Of a DNA stretch of 6,069 nucleotides, positions 1 through 6,000 are shown piece after piece; within the stretch, counting starts at the first letter, position 1; each line of letters begins with the position of its first letter. The position numbers were made by a program, and so were the translations under genes. Location of the stretch: assembly GCA_003448025.1 (NCBI GenBank), contig DLXL01000098.1, positions 7,169 to 13,237 on the forward strand, given 5' to 3'. Below the pieces are notes generated by a model. The model did not search any database. It was not told the DNA's origin and was given only the letters and a program-made list of their open reading frames with translations. This DNA comes from Saprospirales bacterium. GTDB taxonomy: Bacteria; Bacteroidota; Bacteroidia; Chitinophagales; Saprospiraceae.

Positions 1-43
1 CTCTCCGCCTCTGCGGTAAAAATTTCTCTTTAGATACCCTCAT
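1..43. repeat. Partial copy of dispersed palindromic repeat (family A), cut by window edge
   Basis: The first 21 bases are an exact reverse complement of 1960-1980 (core GCCTCTGCGGTAAAA). They are followed, after a degenerate A/T-rich spacer, by ACCCTCA, which corresponds to the outer arm CACCCTCA at 2047-2054. This is therefore one half of the nested palindrome seen in full at 1932-2054; the other half would lie left of the window. It sits downstream of the recJ stop codon. No coding potential is visible here. Confidence 0.8.
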
Positions 44-64
44 GTGCGTTTTGAACCATCATTT

Positions 65-134
65 ATGGAACCACAAAGTCACAAAGGACACAAAAACTAG
101 ATGTTTTGTGTCCTTTGTGACTTTGTGGTTCCAT
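65..134. repeat. Perfect 31-bp inverted repeat with 8-nt loop (family B)
   Basis: Bases 65-95 and 104-134 are perfect reverse complements, separated by the 8-nt loop ACTAGATG. The left arm reads as imperfect 8-base units (CCACAAAG, TCACAAAG, then GACACAAA). On the plus strand the stem runs straight into a T run (134-139), so the structure could terminate plus-strand transcription entering from the left. On the minus strand, 28 bases past the recJ stop, no U-tract follows, so it would be a 3'-end stabilising stem rather than a classical terminator for recJ. The arms resemble ACCACAAAG-type intergenic repeats that I recall from many environmental bacterial genomes; that recollection has not been checked by a search. 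Confidence 0.85.
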
Positions 135-161
135 TTTTTGTGATAGGCAGCTATGCTGCTG

Positions 162-1868
162 TTAAGCCGAGCTTTTTCTGATATCTTTTACATATAAGCC
201 AAGGCTCCGGTAGCCTTGCCATTCCTCTTCCCTTATATGGAACAGAATATCAAAGGGCCCGCCTTCCACCGCTTCGTATTTTTTACCGAGGCCAAACCCA
301 ATCCCGTTACATACCACATTACTTCCTTCCTGCTGAAGGGATAACTTTACATGGTTATTTTCCAGAAGCCGGGATTTGCCACTGTTGAACACACTTTTGG
401 CCCAAAACAAGGGATTATTGTTGTGGGGGCCGAATGGTTCAAACCGCTTTAGCATTTTCCAAAAATCAGCATTGACCTCCTCCAGTCTAAGAACGGCACT
501 GACATCCATTTGAGGGTTTTCTATTTCCGGCAAAATGGTTCGGCCAACAACCTGTTCAAAGCGCTCTTCAAAAGCTTCGATGTTCTCCAGGGGCAATTGA
601 ACGCCGGCAGCATGTGCATGTCCGCCAAAGGTGTAAAACAAATCCTCGCACTCCTGCAATGCACTATACAGGTCAAAACCGGCTACTGACCGGGCCGATC
701 CTACTGCTTTTCCATTGCTTTCCGTAAGAATTACGGTGGGTTTGTGAAATGCTTCCACCATCCGGCTGGCTACAATCCCTATAATACCTTTATGCCAGTT
801 GGGGTCAAACAAAACGGTGCTTTTTCGGGTTTGCCAATCGGACTTCATTTTGAACAGATGCTGTGCCGCCTCTGCGGTGGACTGATCCATTTGTCGCCTG
901 TCCTTATTGCGTTGCACCAATTGCCCGGCATAGTCAAGGGCACTGTTTTTATCTACTGAAAGTAACAACCGCACGGCTTCGCGCGCGTCTGCGAGTCTGC
1001 CGGCTGCGTTGATCATGGGCCCGATTCCGAACACTACATCGCTGATGTCCAACGGGTATGGCCGGTTGGTTTTTTGGGCAATAGCCCATAGTCCGATCCT
1101 GGGAGAACGGTTCAGCCGTTGCATACCGAAGTGGGCAAAAATCCGGTTCTCACCGGTCATGTGCACGATATCGCAGGCAGTACTTACGGCCACGAGGTCA
1201 AGTAGGGATGCCAGTTCTTCTGAGGGCATATTGTGTTGCAATGCAAACCCTTGTGCGAGTTTAAAAGAAACCCCGCAACCACTCAACTCCTTATAGGGGT
1301 AACCACAATCTTCCCGCTTAGGGTCCAGGCAGGCAACCGCATCTGGTACTCCCCCCTCTGGCAGGTGGTGGTCGCAAACAATAAAATCAATGCCATAGCC
1401 TTTAGCAAGATCAATGGCTTTATGCGCTTTAATGCCACAGTCCATGGCGATAATCAGAGTGCATCCTGTTTCCCTGGCATATTCAACTCCTTGTATACTC
1501 ACGCCATATCCTTCTTTGTCGCGATTGGGCAGGTAGTAATCCAGATTCGCATAAAAACCGGAAAGGAAGGCATACATCAGCGCAACACTGGTGGTACCGT
1601 CCACGTCATAATCTCCGTATAAGAGAATTCGTTCTCCGGATTGCAAAGCATGGTCGAGGCGTTCTACTGCCTTGTCCATATCTTTCATCAGGAATGGATT
1701 GTGCGTGTTGCTCAGATCGTGCCTAAAAAAAATACTGGCATCCTCTCTGGTGCGAATCCCTCTTTGGAGTAAGAGTTTGCAGAATAAGAGCGGGATTTTG
1801 AGTTCAGCATGGAGCCGTTCTGCTTCAGTATCATCGGTAGGGATCAGTTTCCAGACAGTTGGTTTCAT
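162..1868 (-). CDS. recJ: Single-stranded-DNA-specific exonuclease RecJ
   Basis: RecJ is a cytoplasmic metal-dependent 5'-3' single-strand DNA exonuclease of the DHH phosphoesterase superfamily, acting in recombination repair, mismatch repair and base-excision repair. The family signatures are all visible: motif I GDYDVDGTTS at residues 85-94 (Asp86, Asp88, Asp90), MDCGI at 142-146, the CDHH signature at 165-168, LDLVAVSTACD at 223-233, and GPMINAAGR at 283-291. The DHHA1 part follows with WHKGIIGIVASR at 358-369 and the FGGHAHAAG segment at 414-422. A C-terminal OB-like domain covers roughly 455-565. At 568 residues it matches the usual bacterial RecJ length (about 570), and no catalytic residue appears missing. 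The ATG at 1868 gives a normal N-terminus, with no clear Shine-Dalgarno. I found no full promoter match in the 63 bases before the repeat at 1932; TAACTTCG (1904-1897, minus) is a one-mismatch -7 box without a well-spaced -33 element. It is probably monocistronic. Confidence 0.97.
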   Translation of the reverse strand: MKPTVWKLIPTDDTEAERLHAELKIPLLFCKLLLQRGIRTREDASIFFRHDLSNTHNPFLMKDMDKAVERLDHALQSGERILLYGDYDVDGTTSVALMYAFLSGFYANLDYYLPNRDKEGYGVSIQGVEYARETGCTLIIAMDCGIKAHKAIDLAKGYGIDFIVCDHHLPEGGVPDAVACLDPKREDCGYPYKELSGCGVSFKLAQGFALQHNMPSEELASLLDLVAVSTACDIVHMTGENRIFAHFGMQRLNRSPRIGLWAIAQKTNRPYPLDISDVVFGIGPMINAAGRLADAREAVRLLLSVDKNSALDYAGQLVQRNKDRRQMDQSTAEAAQHLFKMKSDWQTRKSTVLFDPNWHKGIIGIVASRMVEAFHKPTVILTESNGKAVGSARSVAGFDLYSALQECEDLFYTFGGHAHAAGVQLPLENIEAFEERFEQVVGRTILPEIENPQMDVSAVLRLEEVNADFWKMLKRFEPFGPHNNNPLFWAKSVFNSGKSRLLENNHVKLSLQQEGSNVVCNGIGFGLGKKYEAVEGGPFDILFHIREEEWQGYRSLGLYVKDIRKSSA

Positions 1869-1924
1869 GAGGGTAAGTGAGGATTGTATTTTACGAAGTT
1901 AACCTTTTTTTGCCAATTAGTCTG

Positions 1925-2054
1925 AAAAAAATGAGGGTGTCTCAATAGTCATATTTTTATTTTACCGCAGAGGCGGAGAGACGCAGAGGTGGAAATAATT
2001 GATTGTCAAACTCTCTGCGCCTCTGCGGTAAAAACTACTTTTGAGACACCCTCA
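1925..2054 (-). terminator. Terminator-like hairpin after the beta-helix gene
   Basis: Read on the minus strand, downstream of the stop codon at 2076, the outer arms of the palindrome (2054-2037 pairing with 1949-1932, 17 of 18 bases) are followed at once by seven T residues (1931-1925). A stem followed by a U-run is the form of an intrinsic terminator. Its loop is very long but is itself filled by a second, inner stem, giving a cruciform-like or stacked fold. It would separate the beta-helix transcript from recJ. Termination itself is inferred, not shown. Confidence 0.55.
1932..2054. repeat. Complete nested palindromic repeat element (family A)
   Basis: This 123-bp element fills most of the 207-bp gap between recJ and the beta-helix gene. 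Outer arms: TGAGGGTGTCTCAA at 1932-1945 is the perfect reverse complement of 2041-2054, and pairing extends inward to 1949/2037 with one mismatch. Inner arms: 1960-1980 pairs with 2013-2033 at 20 of 21 positions. The left inner arm carries three 8-base units in tandem, CGCAGAGG, CGGAGAGA, CGCAGAGG (1966-1989). The unpaired middle (about 1990-2010) is A/T-rich. Partial copies lie at 1-43 and 5967-5998, so it is a dispersed intergenic family. No open reading frame or transposase is associated with it here, so if mobile it would need help in trans. Confidence 0.85.
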
Positions 2055-2075
2055 AAATTACATAATCCGGGTGGT

Positions 2076-4568
2076 TTATTGTTTGATCACAGAGCCTTCA
2101 TGCACAACTATACCCATTCTGCATTGCACCCGATAGGCGCCTGGCGCCCAGGAGGAAACCTGAATAGGGAATTGAAATGTGTTAGATGTTTTTTGGGCCT
2201 GATAACGAGCCGCCAATTGGCCGGCTGTATTCCAGATGAACACCTCGATTTCACCGGTTTGATCGTTTTCAAGCGATAAAACGGCTGTTTCTGTGGCTGG
2301 ATTTGGGGAGCATTGCAGATCCAGCATAGCATATCCCACCTGATTGACGCCATTAATGCCCAGTTCATAGCATCCGCGGTCAGGCAGGCCTTGTCGTGGA
2401 TTACCCAGCAAATCGGTAGTGGGAGCTCCGGCTGAAACGCCTCCGTCAACTGCTGGTCCCATTACCAGTTGGTAGTCGTCGTTTGGCGGATCCATGAATG
2501 CCGCGCTCAGATCATGCACATCTTTGGTTTCTGTTAAATAGTCGATCAGCGAAGCATCTGAACTTTGGGTTCCATTCAGACTTTTCACAACCGGTTCTCC
2601 CGCCTCAACTTCATAGTTATTGCCAAATGGGTTCTGGAACAAGCAGTTCAGAAGGCTTAATTCGGCATCTCCGGCCTCCGATTCCCATTGCGCAATACCG
2701 GCGCCAATAGAAGCTTCGTTATCTGCAAAGGTACAGTTTATGGCTGTTACCCTGCTGCTCACACTATCAGAGGCATTGATAGATATTGCCCCGCCGGCCC
2801 CTGCACTGAGATTAATGTTTTTGGCGAAAAGGCAGTTGGTCATGGAGGCTTTGGCCTCGTTCATATTGATAGCGCCACCTTGCGTTACCGCAAAATTGCT
2901 GAGGAAAATACAGTTTTCTAGGTTGAGTAAACTATCTCCATAGGCCTGAATAGCAGCACCGTATTCGCTGGTATTGTACAGAAAGCTACTGTTTTTGATG
3001 TTGGCTGCTATGTTGTTGTTTACAAAAACAGCCCCGCCAAATTGATCGGTACCATTCTCCTGAAAAACGCAGCCATCGATTTGTAAACGAGTGGTGTCGT
3101 TTTGCGTGAATACAGCGCCGCCAAAAGTGGCAGAGTTGCCCTGGAACAGGCAGTTTTTATAGGCAACATCTGCTTTGAAACCATTACTCACTGCTCCGCC
3201 GCTTGTATTCGCTTCATTGTTCTGGAAGGTACAGCCTTCAAAAGTGCCCTTGCATCCAATTCCGTAATTGGCCACCGCGGCTGCAAAGTTAGCCCTATGG
3301 CCTTCGAATAAGCAATTGGTGACGTTAAATATAGTGGTGTCGCCATGATACAATGCTGCTGCTGAATTAGGCGCCACATTATCGCGAAATACGGAATTAC
3401 TCAGGGTATAGTTGGTACGGTTGTGCCAGATGGAGGTTCCGCCATAACCGGTTGCTTCATTGCGTTCAAACAGGCAACTATCTACGCTGAACTGACTGTC
3501 GAATTCTCGACCGTTAAAGTACATGGCCGCAGCGCTGGGGGCATAATTTTCGCGGAATACACTATTTTTTACGATACATGAGGCTTGCCAGCCATATACT
3601 CCTGCTCCGCCGAATCCGGTGGCAGTGTCTCTTTCAAATAAGCAGTTATTGATCGTAACAAAGTGGCCGCCGGTTCGGTCATCAATGTAAATACCGGCAT
3701 TGGTGGATTTGTTTTTTCGGAAAATACTGTTGGTGAGGGTCCAATTGGCCTGCCAGGAAAACATGGCGGAGCCGAAATTGGCCCCGGCATTGTTGGATTC
3801 AAACAAACAACTGTCAATACGCACATTCTGGGTTTCCTGTGGATAAAGGGAGCCTCTATTAGTGATATTACCACGGAATACACAATTGTTGACATCCCCT
3901 GTAGGGGTTTGACGCAGTAAAACGATGGCTTGTTCGCTGGCTTTGTTGGCTTCAAAAAGACAATTATCCAGGAAAATACCATCGCTTGTGGTTCCGATTG
4001 CAGCAATGGCCGCTCCGGATTCGCCAAAATTATCGGTAAACGTACAGTTTTGCACCCTTACACGCCCACCTGCCAACAAGCCTCCTCCTCTGCGGGTCAG
4101 ATCAGCATTGGTGTTGCCAACAAGCGTTTGGCCTCCGCGCACCACAAATCCGTCGAGTATGGCGCTTTGCGTGGTTACGTCGACGAATACGGTAACTACG
4201 TGTTGTACATTATCGGTGCGGTTTTGATCAAAATTGCCGGGAATATCGTTCCCTTGCAGATCCCCATTCAGTATCGTGACGTTGGCTTGGAGGTTTCGCT
4301 GGTTTACGGCTGTTTCAGTGCCTGCAAAACCTCCATAGAGGGCCACACCGGTTTGTAATAAAAACGATGAGGCGGGCTTGTAGGTGCCGGCGCTCACCCA
4401 AACAGATTGGCCTGGTGTGGCAGTGGCCAGTGCAGCATCCAGTGAAACAAAAGCATTTGTCCAACTGGTGCCGTTATTGGCGCCTGCTGCATTGGATTTA
4501 ACAAAAATGGTTTGAGCAGGCAATAACTGTGTCAGCAGGAGCCCGAAAATAGTAAGGACTGATTTCAT
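2076..4568 (-). CDS. Secreted right-handed parallel beta-helix protein with T9SS C-terminal sorting domain
   Basis: Predicted extracellular or cell-surface protein of 830 residues; its ligand or substrate cannot be read from sequence. Residues 1-18 form a Sec signal peptide (basic MK, hydrophobic core, likely cleavage after LPA). Residues 20-65 (SNAAGANNGTSW ... VWVSAGTYKP) match the usual entry segment of Bacteroidetes pectate-lyase-like proteins. About 18 rungs of the form NCxFxxNxAxxxGGAI run from residue 172 to 646, as in polymorphic outer-membrane-protein-type beta-helices. Residues 700-737, with DLLGNPRQGLPDRGCYE, resemble the choice-of-anchor Q segment. Residues 754-830 look like a T9SS type A sorting domain: SPNP at 754-757, a WNTAGQ turn, a WAPGAYRV strand and a short basic end. 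By family knowledge such a tail directs export through the outer membrane and is then removed. I see no catalytic acidic cluster of a pectate lyase, so an adhesive or structural role is as likely as an enzymatic one. The ATG at 4568 is supported by the signal peptide and the promoter about 43 bp upstream. Confidence 0.9.
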   Translation of the reverse strand: MKSVLTIFGLLLTQLLPAQTIFVKSNAAGANNGTSWTNAFVSLDAALATATPGQSVWVSAGTYKPASSFLLQTGVALYGGFAGTETAVNQRNLQANVTILNGDLQGNDIPGNFDQNRTDNVQHVVTVFVDVTTQSAILDGFVVRGGQTLVGNTNADLTRRGGGLLAGGRVRVQNCTFTDNFGESGAAIAAIGTTSDGIFLDNCLFEANKASEQAIVLLRQTPTGDVNNCVFRGNITNRGSLYPQETQNVRIDSCLFESNNAGANFGSAMFSWQANWTLTNSIFRKNKSTNAGIYIDDRTGGHFVTINNCLFERDTATGFGGAGVYGWQASCIVKNSVFRENYAPSAAAMYFNGREFDSQFSVDSCLFERNEATGYGGTSIWHNRTNYTLSNSVFRDNVAPNSAAALYHGDTTIFNVTNCLFEGHRANFAAAVANYGIGCKGTFEGCTFQNNEANTSGGAVSNGFKADVAYKNCLFQGNSATFGGAVFTQNDTTRLQIDGCVFQENGTDQFGGAVFVNNNIAANIKNSSFLYNTSEYGAAIQAYGDSLLNLENCIFLSNFAVTQGGAINMNEAKASMTNCLFAKNINLSAGAGGAISINASDSVSSRVTAINCTFADNEASIGAGIAQWESEAGDAELSLLNCLFQNPFGNNYEVEAGEPVVKSLNGTQSSDASLIDYLTETKDVHDLSAAFMDPPNDDYQLVMGPAVDGGVSAGAPTTDLLGNPRQGLPDRGCYELGINGVNQVGYAMLDLQCSPNPATETAVLSLENDQTGEIEVFIWNTAGQLAARYQAQKTSNTFQFPIQVSSWAPGAYRVQCRMGIVVHEGSVIKQ
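2631..4055 (-). repeat. Coding region of about 18 beta-helix rungs
   Basis: This part encodes residues 172-646 of the secreted protein. Each rung carries a core of the type (V/I/L)xN(C/S)xFxxN, often followed by GGA. Examples are VQNCTF at 172-177, INNCLFERD at 306-314, YKNCLFQGN at 470-478 and LLNCLFQN at 639-646. Spacing is about 20-30 residues, typical of a helix turn plus loops of varying length. DNA-level identity between rungs is modest, so these are old duplications under structural selection rather than a recent tandem array. Confidence 0.8.
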
Positions 4569-4571
4569 GAT

Positions 4572-4592
4572 GTTGAATGGTTAACGTTGAAT
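4572..4592 (-). repeat. Short direct repeat ATTCAAC in the beta-helix gene leader
   Basis: On the minus strand, ATTCAAC occurs at 4592-4586 and again at 4578-4572, 14 bases apart, flanking a GTTAAC palindrome (4585-4580). The second copy ends three bases before the ATG, inside the region a ribosome would cover. It could be a chance A/T-rich repeat; a role in translation initiation or repressor binding is speculative. Confidence 0.3.
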
Positions 4593-4610
4593 AGCAGTAA
4601 AACAAGCATT

Positions 4611-4639
4611 CAAACATAGTAGTATTCTTGGAAACACAA
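4611..4639 (-). promoter_or_regulatory. Bacteroidetes-type promoter for the beta-helix gene
   Basis: On the minus strand the -7 box TATGTTTG (4618-4611) is an exact match to TAnnTTTG, the element used by the Bacteroidetes primary sigma factor. A TTG (4639-4637) lies 18 bases upstream of it, within the known 17-23 spacing for the -33 element. The start site would be near 4605, leaving a leader of about 36 nt before the ATG at 4568. Activity is inferred from motif and position only. Confidence 0.65.
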
Positions 4640-4642
4640 TGT

Positions 4643-4670
4643 CGCTAATCGGCGAATTGCAGGATTAGCG
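4643..4670. promoter_or_regulatory. Inverted repeat between divergent promoters, candidate operator
   Basis: CGCTAATC (4643-4650) and GATTAGCG (4663-4670) are perfect 8-bp inverted repeats with a 12-bp spacer. The palindrome begins four bases from the -33 TTG of the minus-strand promoter (4637-4639), and its spacer contains the -33 TTG of the plus-strand promoter (4657-4659). A dimeric regulator bound here could affect both genes. No regulator gene is present in the window, so its identity is unknown. A simple hairpin or chance palindrome remains possible. Confidence 0.4.
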
Positions 4671-4689
4671 CCGGTAATTGGTACTTTTG
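4657..4689 (+). promoter_or_regulatory. Bacteroidetes-type promoter for the DEAD-box helicase gene
   Basis: TACTTTTG (4682-4689) matches the TAnnTTTG -7 consensus exactly, and TTG at 4657-4659 lies 22 bases upstream, inside the accepted 17-23 spacing. The start site would fall near 4695, giving a short leader of about 15 nt before the ATG at 4710. With so short a leader, a start at GTG 4704 would be almost leaderless, which favours 4710. Confidence 0.6.
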
Positions 4690-4709
4690 CCTCTCTTAAT
4701 TATGTGTGT

Positions 4710-5957
4710 ATGAAGTTTGAAGAGTATAGAATTGCTACCGAGGTCAAGCGTAACCTGGCCGACATGGGCTTCCGCAGGCCAACTGATATCCAGTACAAGG
4801 CTATACCGCCTATTTTGAAAGGAGAAGATGTGCTGGCCATTGCCCAAACCGGCACCGGCAAAACGGCGGCCTTTGTGATTCCGATAGTACACTTGCTGCA
4901 CGACCGAAAGGTTTCCGGGCGTTCGGAAGGTATCAGATGCGTAGTGATGGTGCCTACCCGGGAACTGGCACTTCAGATTACAGAGGTGTTTGAGCAAATC
5001 GGTAAGTATACCCGGGTAAAATCTTTCTGTGTCTTTGGTGGGGTAGAACAGGGACCTCAAATTGCCCGACTGGAAAAAGGCATTGATGTGCTGGTTACTA
5101 CACCCGGGCGTATGTTTGACCTGGCCAGTCAGGGGTATATCAAACTGGATCGGGTGGAGATGCTGGTGCTGGATGAGGCTGATCGGATGCTGGAACTGGG
5201 CTTTTTGAAGGATATACGGGATCTGATCCGTTTTTTACCCAAAAAGCGTCAGACCCTGTTTTTTTCCGCCACTATCAACGAAACCATTAAGGACCTGGCC
5301 TATTCCCTGGTTACCCGCGCCATTCGGATTCAGATTTCGCCCAAGGATCCGGTATCCAAAAACATTGATCACTCGGTGTTTTTTGTGGAAATGGATGATA
5401 AACGCTTTTTCCTGGAGCGCATGATACGGGAACATCCGGAAAGTAAAATCCTGGTATTTGTGCGCACCAAAGTGCGTGCAGAGCGGGTAATGAAGGCCAT
5501 GGAAAGGGTAGAAGTGGAAAGTTTGACGCTACATGGAGATAAAGAGCAAAAAGACCGACTCGATGTTTTGTCGCGCTTTCGTTCAGGCACTGTAAAAGTG
5601 CTGATTGCTACAGATGTGAGCGCCCGGGGTATTGATATTCCTGATGTAGATTATGTGGTGAATTATGATTTGCCGGATGTGCCGGAAAATTATGTTCACC
5701 GGGTGGGCCGAACTGGTCGTGGTGTAAAAAAAGGATTGGCCGTATCGTTTTGTAGCACCGAAGAGAAAGAAATGCTGAAAGAAATAGAGCAGTATCTGGG
5801 AAAGCCAATTCAGGTGCTGAGGCTTAATCAGACGGAATACACCGAAACCATGGTGCTCACCAAAGAAGAAAAAGATCCACTCAAGGCTATCATGCAGGAA
5901 ATCGAAGCCGCCGAAGCCTGGACAGAGAAACAGAGAAAGCCAAATAAGCGGAAGTAG
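4710..5957 (+). CDS. DEAD-box ATP-dependent RNA helicase, RhlE-like
   Basis: ATP-dependent RNA helicase of superfamily 2, expected in the cytoplasm, unwinding short RNA duplexes in ribosome assembly, mRNA turnover or cold adaptation. Numbered from the ATG at 4710 (415 residues), the motifs are all intact: Q motif with Phe3 and GFRRPTDIQ at 20-28, motif I AQTGTGKT at 45-52, PTRELA at 82-87, GG at 110-111, TPGR at 131-134, DEAD at 155-158, SAT at 186-188, VFVRT at 249-253, ATDVSARGID at 300-309 and HRVGRTGR at 330-337. The protein ends in a short basic tail (EKQRKPNKRK), without the long Gly/Arg or RNA-recognition extension of CsdA or DbpA, so RhlE-type is the best match. An in-frame GTG at 4704 would add two residues (M-C); I prefer the ATG because MKFEEY is the usual opening of these proteins. 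It has its own promoter and stands alone on its strand. Confidence 0.96.
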   Translation: MKFEEYRIATEVKRNLADMGFRRPTDIQYKAIPPILKGEDVLAIAQTGTGKTAAFVIPIVHLLHDRKVSGRSEGIRCVVMVPTRELALQITEVFEQIGKYTRVKSFCVFGGVEQGPQIARLEKGIDVLVTTPGRMFDLASQGYIKLDRVEMLVLDEADRMLELGFLKDIRDLIRFLPKKRQTLFFSATINETIKDLAYSLVTRAIRIQISPKDPVSKNIDHSVFFVEMDDKRFFLERMIREHPESKILVFVRTKVRAERVMKAMERVEVESLTLHGDKEQKDRLDVLSRFRSGTVKVLIATDVSARGIDIPDVDYVVNYDLPDVPENYVHRVGRTGRGVKKGLAVSFCSTEEKEMLKEIEQYLGKPIQVLRLNQTEYTETMVLTKEEKDPLKAIMQEIEAAEAWTEKQRKPNKRK

Positions 5958-5966
5958 GGGTTAACG

Positions 5967-5998
5967 TGAGCGTTTCAAAAGTAATTTTTACCGCAGAG
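5967..5998. repeat. Partial copy of dispersed palindromic repeat (family A)
   Basis: TGAGCGT followed by TTCAAAAGTAA and TTTTTACCGCAGAG aligns with the reverse complement of 2021-2054, with a 2-base gap and three substitutions. The last 14 bases match exactly. It starts 10 bases after the helicase stop, the position expected of a 3' hairpin, but the second arm is missing because the sequence turns into low-complexity G and A runs. Confidence 0.75.
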
Positions 5999-6000
5999 TC

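Noticed and set aside
1..134. Possible CRISPR-like array of short repeats
   Set aside because: The repeats are inverted, not regularly spaced direct repeats with unique spacers, and no cas gene is present.
744..1622. Several plus-strand open frames opposite recJ
   Set aside because: They lie wholly antisense to an intact, motif-complete recJ, overlap each other in different frames and show no recognisable domain. They are shadows of the real gene.
1869..1931. recJ promoter
   Set aside because: The nearest -7-like box, TAACTTCG on the minus strand, has one mismatch and no TTG 17-23 bases upstream, so I did not annotate it.
1932..2054. Possible insertion sequence remnant
   Set aside because: There is no transposase fragment and no target-site duplication that I can see; a REP-like or MITE-like element fits better.
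1989..2279. Plus-strand 96-residue open frame starting inside the palindrome
   Set aside because: It starts within the repeat element and runs antisense into the conserved T9SS sorting domain codons; no promoter or family signature supports it.
3569..4358. Overlapping open frames on both strands within the beta-helix gene
   Set aside because: The repetitive Gly/Ala/Asn-rich coding sequence keeps alternative frames free of stops. Their translations show no domain and are biased as expected for frame shadows.
4665..5060. Minus-strand 131-residue open frame over the helicase start
   Set aside because: It is antisense to the Q motif and motif I region of an intact helicase and crosses its promoter; no independent support.
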